IMG/VR virus record: IMGVR_UViG_3300017989_003351
Span: 1-26,776 of that record
DNA length: 26,776 bases
Direction: 5' to 3' (one strand)
Source: a virus
A program made the position numbers and the translations under genes. The notes beneath the pieces were generated by a model. That model saw only the letters and a list, made by a program, of their open reading frames with translations, did not search any database and was not told where the DNA came from. Each line of letters opens with the position of its first letter. Position 1 is the first letter of the stretch. This document shows, piece after piece, positions 15,696 to 22,854 of the stretch.

Positions 15696-15840
15696 TTTCA
15701 ATCTTCATTTTTGTAATGAAAAAGCTAAAGCCTTCACCGCTTCCGGAATAGTTAATTCCTAACGACATTGGTTTTCCGCTTTCTGTTACTCGGTCAAGAA
15801 TGTTTTTTATTTCGTCTGCTTTTAAATTCTGATCTTTCAT
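15664..15840 (-). CDS. 58-residue hypothetical protein
   Basis: ATG 15838-15840 opens a 58-residue frame starting MKDQNLKADEIKNILDRVTE, followed by a Gly/Ser-rich stretch (SLGINYSGSGEGFSFFITKM). The SD is weak (AGG, seven bases upstream). The predicted helix-turn-beta pattern and normal composition suggest a real small protein. It lies just after the methyltransferase and overlaps the start of the 36-residue membrane ORF. No family was recognised. Confidence 0.5.
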   Translation of the reverse strand: MKDQNLKADEIKNILDRVTESGKPMSLGINYSGSGEGFSFFITKMKIENESDIPTTAK

Positions 15841-15920
15841 CTTTCAACCTAAAAAAAGGAACATTACACGTACATGGAAACGGATCGCCTGCAGGGTAAT
15901 GATGCACACGCAGGCATATT

Positions 15921-16415
15921 TTACATTGTTTTCTTGGCAATTTTTCGCCCAACAAATTTCAAATTTGGATATTGGCCTATCCAATGGCTTTTAATTTCTT
16001 CAACTTTCAAGTTTAGCAGTTTTGCATATTTCTCGAAAATGTCAGGCGTAAAACCTGCACAATGATAATTCCAGCTATGATCTTGATTGCCGTATATGCT
16101 GCGCATCCATTTTCCGGCATCTTCACCACTAACGATTAACTCGCAAATCGTAATCATATCCGGAACATTTAACTGTAATATACCACCCGTTTTCAATTTA
16201 CTGGTCCATATTTCCAGAACGGAAAGAGTTTGCCAATGTGGAAAATGTTCCAGAACATGATCTGCATTAATTTCGTCAACGCTGTTGTCGTTAATACCTT
16301 CCAAATAACGCACATCCAAAACCATATCAGGGTTCAAGTCTTTTTGAATATCCACGTTAATGTAACCTGGCTTTTTATCGGTGCCACAACCAAGATTTAA
16401 TTTAAGTTGTTTCAC
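15921..16415 (-). CDS. SAM-dependent methyltransferase
   Basis: The protein is 164 residues from GTG 16413-16415, chosen because CAGGGA lies nine bases upstream; it overlaps the glycosyltransferase gene by 14 bases. It carries class I methyltransferase motifs: LNLGCG (residues 6-11, SAM binding), YINVDIQ ending strand 2, HVLEHFPHW (post-II region) and LKTGGILQLNVPD. The substrate is unknown. This compact type is common in polysaccharide and glycan modification clusters, and the overlap with a GT9-like gene suggests the two act on one molecule. It could O-methylate a sugar on host surface glycans or on the virion. That is inference. Confidence 0.85.
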   Translation of the reverse strand: MKQLKLNLGCGTDKKPGYINVDIQKDLNPDMVLDVRYLEGINDNSVDEINADHVLEHFPHWQTLSVLEIWTSKLKTGGILQLNVPDMITICELIVSGEDAGKWMRSIYGNQDHSWNYHCAGFTPDIFEKYAKLLNLKVEEIKSHWIGQYPNLKFVGRKIAKKTM

Positions 16416-17283
16416 TGTACAATTTCCCTGCAAATTCTTTGATAGTTTTTAGAATACCGTTGAAATCAATTTGGCGTTTTATAAAACAATATTTTGGTGC
16501 TTTTGTGCTGGGGAACCAGTTGCTTGCTGCATAGTTCCATGCGATAACCGGCGTATTGACTGCACCTGCAACGTGTGCAAGGCCTGAATCTCTACCAATA
16601 AATAAATTGGATTTGTGAATAATATCAGCAGTTTGTTCCAAATCGGCAACACGTCTAAAGTCAACAATCTTTGCATTGTGTGGTTCGTTAAGAAATTTAC
16701 GATCTCTCCCAACGAGATAAATAAAATCCACAAAAGGCAGCTTTAATAATAAGCGAAGGATATAATCTAATTCATCTTCCAGCATGTTCTTTTCAGGAGC
16801 CTTGTCAATATTCCTTGCATGAATCGCAACGCTGAAACTCTCTACGTCTTTAATTAAAGGCTTTGCTTTAAATGGCAATGTGGGAAAATAACCCTGGCGG
16901 CCAAACGCTGCGACCTCGTTGCACAAAGAAAACCAAGTGCCGTCAATTTCTTTCTCGCCACCAACGTTACTAAAAAACACCTTGTCGAATTTTTGTAACC
17001 TTCTTTGAATATGGAATTCCTGCCAAGACTCTGCGAATAAAACAGTTTCGTCTGGATTGTCAGCTTCATACCTGTTTTTAACAACGGTTTGAATGACCTG
17101 ATCGCCTAGTGCGAAACCCATTGGTCCGAATAACGTTTTGCCGTTTTTGATATTTAATTCGTACTTGTGATCTGCGAGGATCGTTATACAATTAAGGCAA
17201 TGCCATTCGTGCTTTTCGTAAAAAGCTTTGTCCGTTGCCGGAACGTGGATCATTTTGTCGCATTTTTGGCAAAGGAAATTCAT
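16402..17283 (-). CDS. Zinc-ribbon GT9-like glycosyltransferase
   Basis: The protein is 293 residues from ATG 17281-17283, which overlaps the previous stop by one base (TGATG). The N-terminus holds a zinc ribbon with two CxxC pairs (Cys5, Cys8, Cys29, Cys32). The C-terminal domain has the donor-binding signature of the ADP-heptose:LPS heptosyltransferase family (GT9), FIGRDSGLAHVAGAVNTPVI near residues 232-250. The family moves sugars to lipopolysaccharide in diderm bacteria. Here the gene lies within a phage head module beside a methyltransferase. A zinc ribbon fused to GT9 is unusual in my knowledge. It may modify host surface sugars to block superinfection, or glycosylate virion proteins. 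Confidence 0.8.
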   Translation of the reverse strand: MNFLCQKCDKMIHVPATDKAFYEKHEWHCLNCITILADHKYELNIKNGKTLFGPMGFALGDQVIQTVVKNRYEADNPDETVLFAESWQEFHIQRRLQKFDKVFFSNVGGEKEIDGTWFSLCNEVAAFGRQGYFPTLPFKAKPLIKDVESFSVAIHARNIDKAPEKNMLEDELDYILRLLLKLPFVDFIYLVGRDRKFLNEPHNAKIVDFRRVADLEQTADIIHKSNLFIGRDSGLAHVAGAVNTPVIAWNYAASNWFPSTKAPKYCFIKRQIDFNGILKTIKEFAGKLYSETT

Positions 17284-17558
17284 CAAGCACCAAACAATTT
17301 GTCAGCTAATTTATTAAGCCAGCGAATCACTTTTGACTTGGAATAAATAAAGCCGTATAGTTTATGAAGCGGACTTTTATATTCCGGTTTAAATCTTCCA
17401 ATCGCATGTTGAACAAAATCATCTACGCACAAAATCAGGCCGAGAACAAAAACAAAGATTCCCGCTACAAATGCTTGCCAGTATGCGAGAAAACCCAAAA
17501 GCATAAAAACGAGACCAAGGTAAAAATGATGAAAACCTTTTAACGTGTGATTACTCAT
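17283..17558 (-). CDS. Two-helix membrane protein
   Basis: The protein is 91 residues, starting MSNHTLKGFHHFYLGLVFML. Two hydrophobic stretches (about residues 13-24 and 29-45) form a hairpin of membrane helices, followed by a basic cytoplasmic tail (SKSKVIRWLNKLADKLFGA). It overlaps the upstream zinc ribbon gene by eight bases and the downstream glycosyltransferase by one, so it is expressed with them. The form would suit a holin or a membrane anchor for the glycan enzymes. The His-rich start (FHH) and VDDFVQH could bind metal. No family was recognised. Confidence 0.7.
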   Translation of the reverse strand: MSNHTLKGFHHFYLGLVFMLLGFLAYWQAFVAGIFVFVLGLILCVDDFVQHAIGRFKPEYKSPLHKLYGFIYSKSKVIRWLNKLADKLFGA

Positions 17559-17772
17559 CGTTTTTTTCTTCCGGTTTTTCTTCTTTGGAAAAATTTAAAC
17601 CGCTAAAAGTATTGTCCTTACCTTTGCCTTTCGACGGATATTTCTCTTCTTTTTCCGGCTTTGGCTCTTGTGGTTTTTTATCCATATTTTTACCACATGC
17701 GGGACAAGTACTTAATGCAGTACCTTTTGCGTAATCGATTAAAGTGTTGCAATGTGGACAAATCTTTTTCAT
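17551..17772 (-). CDS. Small zinc ribbon protein with charged tail
   Basis: The protein is 73 residues, starting MKKICPHCNTLIDYAKGTAL. Two CxxC knuckles (CPHC, CPAC) make a zinc ribbon in the first 30 residues. The rest is a Lys/Glu/Pro-rich disordered tail. AGGAG lies nine bases before the ATG. Ribbons of this type mediate protein or nucleic acid contacts. It is the first of two zinc ribbon genes in this block, the other being fused to the glycosyltransferase. A partner role is possible but unproven. Confidence 0.75.
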   Translation of the reverse strand: MKKICPHCNTLIDYAKGTALSTCPACGKNMDKKPQEPKPEKEEKYPSKGKGKDNTFSGLNFSKEEKPEEKNDE

Positions 17773-17773
17773 T

Positions 17774-18013
17774 TTAATTAACTCCTGCTTTATTCAAATT
17801 AACTAAAAACTCTAATAGTTTATAAAGCCCGGCACCGATAGAAAAACCTCCAAAGCCAAACAGCGCCGCACGGGCTTGAAGCGTTCGGACCGTATCCTGC
17901 AATTTTTCAATCTTTGTGCTATTCCCATCAGCTTGAGCTTCAACCCGTTCAAGCAAATGCAATAAAAGACTGTAAAATTTTTGATCTTCATTAACTTTTA
18001 TTTTCTCCGCCAC
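17774..18013 (-). CDS. Coiled-coil membrane protein, holin-accessory-like
   Basis: The protein is 79 residues from GTG 18011-18013, chosen because GAAGGG lies seven bases upstream; a longer ATG form would overlap the cupin gene by 59 bases. Residues 10-45 form a coiled coil (LLERVEAQADGNSTKIEKLQ). Next is a Gly-rich hydrophobic segment (ALFGFGGFSIGAGLYKLLEF) that could span the membrane. The coiled coil followed by a single C-terminal helix recalls XhlA-type proteins that assist holins in lysis. No endolysin is present nearby, so the lysis role is only a possibility. Confidence 0.65.
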   Translation of the reverse strand: MAEKIKVNEDQKFYSLLLHLLERVEAQADGNSTKIEKLQDTVRTLQARAALFGFGGFSIGAGLYKLLEFLVNLNKAGVN

Positions 18014-18401
18014 CTGGGAACCCTTCTTCTCTGGGAATAGAAATTGCAATTAACCATGTGTCCTTTTTGGCTTTTACTTCGTGTAGTTCTTGATTGTAAA
18101 ATGACATTACATGACCTACTTGAATTTCTTTTTCGCCTTTATCAGTTTTCACAATCAACTCACCTTTGTAAACAATTAAATGCTCAATCGGTTGGTGATT
18201 ATGTAACCCAATTACAGCGCCCTCCCTAAGAAAAGTATCAGCAACGGCAATTTCCGGAATATTAATAACAGCAAAAGAATGGCACGGTCCACCCTCTTTG
18301 CACCGATAACGAAAAGCGATTTCGCCTGTTGGTACGGAACGACGACCTTCAATTTTCGTTTTCACCATATCTTTAAGCTGTTGCAGTTCTTTACTTGCCA
18401 T
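17991..18401 (-). CDS. Small cupin-domain protein
   Basis: The protein is 136 residues, starting MASKELQQLKDMVKTKIEGR. It fits cupin motif 1 exactly: His67, His69, Glu73 and a Gly seven residues on (GLHNHQPIEHLIVYKG). A motif 2-like stretch follows (GHVMSFYNQELHEV) with His107. These residues would bind one metal ion in a beta barrel. Small cupins include sugar isomerases, dioxygenases and binding proteins, and the activity cannot be told from sequence. The nearby glycosyltransferase and methyltransferase suggest a sugar-related role. A small Cys motif (RCKEGGPCHSF) precedes the barrel. Confidence 0.8.
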   Translation of the reverse strand: MASKELQQLKDMVKTKIEGRRSVPTGEIAFRYRCKEGGPCHSFAVINIPEIAVADTFLREGAVIGLHNHQPIEHLIVYKGELIVKTDKGEKEIQVGHVMSFYNQELHEVKAKKDTWLIAISIPREEGFPGGGENKS

Positions 18402-18411
18402 GTCCGGAGCC

Positions 18412-18621
18412 TTAATTCATAATCCTTGGTTTAATTATTTCCAGCATATCTCTTGTAGTAAATGCCTCGTCTGTGATCAAATTATCAATAGCACAATCGT
18501 TAACAGCTCCTTGAATTCTGAGCGAGTTGCGCCATTCCATACGGCGCAATCGACCGACAATTGCATCTCTAACGCAAGTTATTTTCTGTTTACTCTGTGC
18601 GATCGTGACAACATTTTGCAT
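18412..18621 (-). CDS. Small hypothetical protein
   Basis: The protein is 69 residues, starting MQNVVTIAQSKQKITCVRDA. It is basic and helical in the first half (IVGRLRRMEWRNSLR) and acidic after. The ATG overlaps the stop of the head morphogenesis gene by one base, and GGA lies eight bases upstream, so translation is coupled. I recognise no family. It could be a minor head protein or the first gene of the accessory block. Confidence 0.65.
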   Translation of the reverse strand: MQNVVTIAQSKQKITCVRDAIVGRLRRMEWRNSLRIQGAVNDCAIDNLITDEAFTTRDMLEIIKPRIMN

Positions 18622-20735
18622 TATAAAAGTCCGTCAATTAATAATTGGTTTCTTTGCCTGGCATCAACTCCACTATACGGATCCTCTCCCTCCCATCGTG
18701 GCTGAACCGGCTTGTCTGTGTTGAATTGCGGGTAGCGATAGCAAAGACAATTGTGAACAACAAAACCTTTAGCAATATAACTTTCGTCCTTATCGACAGA
18801 TAGGTTGTAAAGAGCGACCTCGCCTTTAGTGCTAAATTCCACATCAGAAACAGTCACATCGATAAATTCATATTCGCCAGAATGGTTTTTCAGTACCCGA
18901 CGTACCTCTTGAACGCATTGATCCACATTTCCAAGTATTTGCTCGTTATCAAAATCAAGCACGGTATAACCTTGCGATTCGATATAGTTCTTTCGTGTTT
19001 CATCGTAAGTAACGTCACGGCTCCACTGCTCGCCATTGCATTCAATAACTATATTCATTCCTGGCAATAAAAAATCGACTTTATAAAACCGATTCATTTC
19101 ACCATTCTTCCAGCAATTCCTTTTCTCAGGTCTTTTGATTATCTGCTGGCGCATAAAATTAATACCGGCTTTTTCTAACGCTTTACTAAAAAGCAACTCA
19201 GATTCAGTATTATATTTTTGTCTTGAATTGCTACTATTTGCTCTACTGCGAATATTTTTATCTGTTTGAAAATGATGCTTGCCAGACCTTACAAGTCGCT
19301 TGGTATTTTTATGGAATTCTTGTGTTAAATATTCTCCACCGTATTTTTCGACGGTATTTTTTGTATTACATTCCTGTGAACAGAAACGGGATTCTTCGCC
19401 CTTTTTGTCTCTCCAGCGGCTAAACGGAATTAATTTGCCACACGCTTTGCACCTTGTAGCAAGCAATCTTATTTTATCACCTGGCTTAATTCTTCCAGCA
19501 CCTAACCATTCTCCATTGACAAGCATAGGGTGATTATCTGTAAATGTAACGGATGCTGTGCTTTTGTTTCCGTTTTTCATATATGCAGAGTTTTTGTAAC
19601 TCACCTTTACCATTGCTTGGTTTCGCTCGTTGTGCTTATGGCAAAATGTCACTTTTCTGAATTTGCCCTTATGAGACAACACCAAATCGCCAACCTTAAT
19701 ATCTCTAATAAATCTCCATCCTGTAGATGTGTATATTTTGGTGTTCCATGTAGTACAGTGAGGATGCGAGTCGCTCACAGGTTGAGGACCTTCGTTCACT
19801 CGCCAAACTCGACCATCAAAAGCAGAGCAAATCGGACAAGCACCTCCCGCAGCAGACCACACTTCATAAACGGCGCCGGTCTGCTCTGCCATATAATCAA
19901 ATGAAACATTAACCGCTAATGTTGCCTCGCTGCGAACAAGCCTGTTCCAATACCATGCTTGGCCTTCTCCAATTGATTTATATAAGAATCGGCCAACATC
20001 CAAAGGATATGCACCGCTTTCAGCCATGCCCTGCAATGATAATAAAACATCATCCCTGTACGTTTCAGCGAGCCTTGTGGAAATTCTTTGTAGCCCGTTG
20101 TCCCGCATAGACATAGCGTATCTATTTTCGATATTAACAGGAATGCTCTGATAAAATTCATCATAGGACAATTCCGCTTTAACTTCTTCCGGAAGTGATT
20201 CGTAAAACATTTTTGCGTATTTCTGAAAAGAAGCGGTAAAAGCCTCGCTTAATTGCTGGTCGTAAATTGGATCCATTGCTCCGGCCGCCTTAGATAATTT
20301 CTTGCCAGTTAAATCCTCTGACCATTCATCCAAAATTCGATAATATGTAGCAACTCTATCAGCGGGCAATTCAAAAGTTCCCGATTCTCCACGATCACCA
20401 TTTGCGATTGCCTGGCGAATTGTTTTAGCGTCTGGAAGTTTTAGCGCTGCTAAAATATCATCGTAATATTCAAGAGCCTTTTTATAATATGCTCTGAAAA
20501 ATCTTTCATTAATTGACTGTATTTCCGGCCACCTGTGTTTTCTTGTGGCAAGATCGAGCTCAATTTCCGAGGTGCCTTTTTCCTCACATGAATGACAACC
20601 GCACTGGAATATCTTTATTGATTCCCCTGGCGGTGGAATAAGATTCGCAGGATTGACGAACAAATCAAACTCTACCAAAAGGTCGCCGTTTGGTTTTGGC
20701 GTATAGATGATATTTTTAGCAAAATCAATTAACAT
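18621..20735 (-). CDS. Head morphogenesis protein (Mu F / SPP1 gp7-like) interrupted by an intein
   Basis: The precursor is 704 residues from ATG 20733-20735 (MLIDFAKNIIYTPKPNGDLL); an upstream TTG is less likely. After splicing it would be 368 residues. The extein has the usual helical body and RSEATLAVNVSFDYMAEQTG, then a C-terminal cysteine motif (ACPICSAFDGRVW ... SHPH/CLCYRY), the hallmark of the Mu-F-like head morphogenesis family. These minor head proteins act with the portal and may enter the cell with DNA. The gene overlaps the portal by 11 bases. The intein (listed separately) splits the motif just before the Cys of HPHC, so it must be removed for the motif to form. Confidence 0.9.
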   Translation of the reverse strand: MLIDFAKNIIYTPKPNGDLLVEFDLFVNPANLIPPPGESIKIFQCGCHSCEEKGTSEIELDLATRKHRWPEIQSINERFFRAYYKKALEYYDDILAALKLPDAKTIRQAIANGDRGESGTFELPADRVATYYRILDEWSEDLTGKKLSKAAGAMDPIYDQQLSEAFTASFQKYAKMFYESLPEEVKAELSYDEFYQSIPVNIENRYAMSMRDNGLQRISTRLAETYRDDVLLSLQGMAESGAYPLDVGRFLYKSIGEGQAWYWNRLVRSEATLAVNVSFDYMAEQTGAVYEVWSAAGGACPICSAFDGRVWRVNEGPQPVSDSHPHCTTWNTKIYTSTGWRFIRDIKVGDLVLSHKGKFRKVTFCHKHNERNQAMVKVSYKNSAYMKNGNKSTASVTFTDNHPMLVNGEWLGAGRIKPGDKIRLLATRCKACGKLIPFSRWRDKKGEESRFCSQECNTKNTVEKYGGEYLTQEFHKNTKRLVRSGKHHFQTDKNIRSRANSSNSRQKYNTESELLFSKALEKAGINFMRQQIIKRPEKRNCWKNGEMNRFYKVDFLLPGMNIVIECNGEQWSRDVTYDETRKNYIESQGYTVLDFDNEQILGNVDQCVQEVRRVLKNHSGEYEFIDVTVSDVEFSTKGEVALYNLSVDKDESYIAKGFVVHNCLCYRYPQFNTDKPVQPRWEGEDPYSGVDARQRNQLLIDGLL
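18750..19757 (-). mobile_element. 336-residue intein with zinc-finger and PD-(D/E)XK-like nuclease regions
   Basis: It covers precursor residues 327-662. Splicing signs: Cys1 with block A (CTTWNTKIYTSTGWRFIRDI), block B with TDNH (intein residues 73-76), block F (VALYNLSVDKDESYIAKGF) and the terminal VVHN followed by Cys+1. A Cys4 cluster lies at intein residues 103, 106, 126 and 130. A NUMOD-like basic segment lies near 140-180. A nuclease-like region (about 183-290) shows Glu186, VDF (Asp228), IECNGEQW (Glu239, Asn241) and GYTVLDFDNEQIL, the pattern of DUF559/Vsr-like folds rather than the usual LAGLIDADG endonuclease. It is probably a homing element. Nuclease activity is inferred. Confidence 0.9.
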
Positions 20736-22104
20736 TATTAAAAACCTGTGCAAGCTTTGCAGCTTTAATCATCTTTGCTCTATCGGACATTCGCTCTAGA
20801 AATTTTTCACGTCCCATATTTTTTATAGTTTTTTCGTTTGCCATTCCTGTTACAATCGCCCATTCAACAACATCTTCATCTGCCACAAATCCAGTCATCC
20901 AAGCGTTGAGACGTGATTCCAATTCTTTGGCTTCTGCGGCAGCGTTTAAGTGCCTGGCCTTTGCTTCTTCTACCAAGTCCAGTAAGTTGACCGGCTCCCA
21001 CTCGATGGAGAATTTTGCGTTAGTGTAGCCTTCAAGAATTAAAAAAGTCCCGATAATTTCTTCAATGATGGGTGTTAGGTACGTTCGGTAGGTTGTAATA
21101 TCACTAATCAACATATCAGATTGCAACTTGCTCATTTCCTGACGGTTAGACCAGTTCTTCAAAGAAAACATAAAGTCTGGAAGGCCCGTTCTGGTAACGA
21201 TGTTTTCCATAATAATATCATGCGGCCATTGCATGTCAAATATAACACCGTCTTTTCCAAGCACCTCAACACGAACACTGCCACCCGCAGGAGCGCCACC
21301 CAAAACGTCTTCTACTTGTCCGGCCTTTCTTTTTTGGAAAGCTGTTTTCAGGTTACTCCCTAAACCGTTCAGCGCTTCTTTTACATCTGCGTATTTAGAA
21401 TTAGGACCGCCTTCAACAATACCTAAAAACGTAGGATCACCGATTCGCCACAAACCGTTGTCAATTGCGTTCGTCATACGAACGAATAACTGGGCGATAA
21501 ACGGCAACGAGTAAAACATGCTCAATCCCTGGGGGTGTCCGTCTCTAAAATCAAAGCCAAGGTATTGAACATATCTGGAATCTAAATTAACCGGCACAAC
21601 ATGATTGTCTTGCATTTGACCGAATGTTAAATTTCCGTCGTCCTTTTTTACAAAACGCATTGTGTTCGCTTTGGGGATGGCTAACCGGTCAACGCCATTG
21701 AGCGAGCGAGTAGGGACAACTTCAACAAACCCCATACCTTTAGAGAATGCAGAATCGCACATTTGCCACATTGCAGAATGAAAACCTTTGTGGAAGTGAC
21801 CAACTTTTACTTCCTTCATAAAATATTCAATCGCATCTTTAACGGCATCATTTCCGTTTGTTTCTATGCGATAATCGCCAATGAGTTTGACAAGTTTTAA
21901 TACTGCAATATCTAAAACTGGAATCGCTTCACGGATAAAGTCATATAAATCCATATTGTACTTCATGGGAATATAACCGTTAAGCGCTACCTGAAAGGGA
22001 GACTGCCACGTCTCACGAACCTGGGACGTGACAAGGGATTTCTTTTGCTGGGGTGTTAAATAACTGCGGATATTTTGAGCTAATAAAGAAAAAGGGTTTT
22101 GCAT
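20725..22104 (-). CDS. Phage portal protein
   Basis: The protein is 459 residues, starting MQNPFSLLAQNIRSYLTPQQ. It would form the dodecameric ring at one vertex through which DNA passes and on which the head assembles. Typical features are the alpha/beta body, the clip-like central region (FDFRDGHPQGLSMFYSLPFI), the TGLPDFMFSLKNWSNRQEMS segment and a long C-terminal helical region rich in Ala, Glu and Lys. The length is normal for the family. AGG lies seven bases before the ATG and is inside a 7-bp hairpin (22111-22140). The head morphogenesis gene follows with an 11-base overlap. The terminase genes that usually precede the portal are absent from this window. Confidence 0.9.
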   Translation of the reverse strand: MQNPFSLLAQNIRSYLTPQQKKSLVTSQVRETWQSPFQVALNGYIPMKYNMDLYDFIREAIPVLDIAVLKLVKLIGDYRIETNGNDAVKDAIEYFMKEVKVGHFHKGFHSAMWQMCDSAFSKGMGFVEVVPTRSLNGVDRLAIPKANTMRFVKKDDGNLTFGQMQDNHVVPVNLDSRYVQYLGFDFRDGHPQGLSMFYSLPFIAQLFVRMTNAIDNGLWRIGDPTFLGIVEGGPNSKYADVKEALNGLGSNLKTAFQKRKAGQVEDVLGGAPAGGSVRVEVLGKDGVIFDMQWPHDIIMENIVTRTGLPDFMFSLKNWSNRQEMSKLQSDMLISDITTYRTYLTPIIEEIIGTFLILEGYTNAKFSIEWEPVNLLDLVEEAKARHLNAAAEAKELESRLNAWMTGFVADEDVVEWAIVTGMANEKTIKNMGREKFLERMSDRAKMIKAAKLAQVFNNVN

Positions 22105-22110
22105 TTATTT

Positions 22111-22140
22111 ACCTTGCCTCAATTGTACCTGACGCAAGGT
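22111..22140 (-). promoter_or_regulatory. Hairpin over the portal ribosome site
   Basis: ACCTTGC (22111-22117) and GCAAGGT (22134-22140) form a perfect 7-bp stem with a 16-base loop. On the minus strand its 3' arm contains the AAGGT SD of the portal gene. The stem could limit portal translation, which suits a protein needed in only about 12 copies per virion. It is a structural suggestion only. Confidence 0.4.
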
Positions 22141-22237
22141 ATTGACAATAATTTATATTTTCAACTATATATTGTTTATTATATTGTTTTTTGGGGGATT
22201 TTAGCGAGCTTAGCCTACATAAAAATAATATTATAAC

Positions 22238-22339
22238 TCATTTTGTAGATTTTACATGTTCGCAATTGTTATTTATAAAGTTACATGGAATGTTTTTGCA
22301 AAGTGAGCAGTATAAACCGTTGTTAGCCCACTGCTTCAT
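22238..22339 (-). CDS. 33-residue Cys-rich micro-protein
   Basis: ATG 22337-22339 opens a 33-residue frame: MKQWANNGLYCSLCKNIPCN then FINNNCEHVKSTK. Four cysteines and a histidine (C-x2-C-x4-C-x6-C-x-H) fit a zinc knuckle. It overlaps the end of the 124-residue gene in another frame. No clear SD is visible, so translation would depend on coupling. It fills part of the gap before the portal gene. The dense metal-ligand pattern argues against chance, but the ORF is short. Confidence 0.45.
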   Translation of the reverse strand: MKQWANNGLYCSLCKNIPCNFINNNCEHVKSTK

Positions 22340-22697
22340 TTTTACGAATATTTTTAACAATTTCTTTCCAACTTTGTCCGTGCGCTACGCCAAATCCAAA
22401 TTCAACGGCATCCTCAATACAGCTACAAACTTCATAATAATAAGAAGAATGTGGTTCTGCAAATCCAGTTGTGTCATTCCATTTATCAAAATTCATCAAG
22501 GCAAACCTTTTCGCTTGGTCAAGCCTACCAGCATTGCAAGGCAATGGGCTAACACTCGCATCAACCGGAATTTGCTCCGATGTATCTATATAATATTCAG
22601 ACACGAACGATTTTATCATTTTTGCGTAATCTTCCAGTGTCTCAACATCACCAAAATGTGCCACCCAGTTCTCTATCTCTTGCAGTGTAAAATTCAT
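22323..22697 (-). CDS. Hypothetical 124-residue protein
   Basis: The protein is 124 residues, starting MNFTLQEIENWVAHFGDVET. A strong AAAGGAG precedes the ATG. It is mostly helical and acidic, with an aromatic middle (FDKWNDTTGFAEPHSSYYYE) and a Cys pair (VCSC). No family was recognised. It lies between the Fis-type regulator and the portal gene. A terminase small subunit would be expected in this region, but no helix-turn-helix is visible here and I do not make that call. Confidence 0.75.
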   Translation of the reverse strand: MNFTLQEIENWVAHFGDVETLEDYAKMIKSFVSEYYIDTSEQIPVDASVSPLPCNAGRLDQAKRFALMNFDKWNDTTGFAEPHSSYYYEVCSCIEDAVEFGFGVAHGQSWKEIVKNIRKNEAVG

Positions 22698-22751
22698 AAT
22701 AACTCCTTTTTTATTAACCGCAAATCCGGTTATGCCCGGCCATTAGAATTA

Positions 22752-22854
22752 TTAATCTTCGTTGCTTTGAACACGCTCAAGTTTAGCGTAGACCACTGGT
22801 AAATGATGCCCTTTTTCCGTTGTTAATCTGACCCTTGCCCTTGTAAATTTTCAT
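22752..22854 (-). pseudogene. Possible frameshifted micro-ORF
   Basis: ATG 22852-22854 begins MKIYKGKG. After about eight codons the next frame over continues as RLTTEKGHHLPVVYAKLERV to a stop at 22752-22754. The span is 103 bases, one more than 34 codons, so a single extra base, perhaps in the G runs near 22830-22840, would explain the break. It could equally be chance. It fills most of the 125-base gap between the regulator and the 124-residue gene. Confidence 0.25.

Noticed and set aside
22323-22697. Terminase small subunit at this position
   Set aside because: Position would suit, but no DNA-binding motif is visible and no large subunit is adjacent.
22191-22802. 203-codon open frame on the plus strand
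   Set aside because: It overlaps the 124-residue gene, which has a strong SD, on the opposite strand, has an odd His/Phe/Cys-rich composition, and no ribosome site or promoter is visible.
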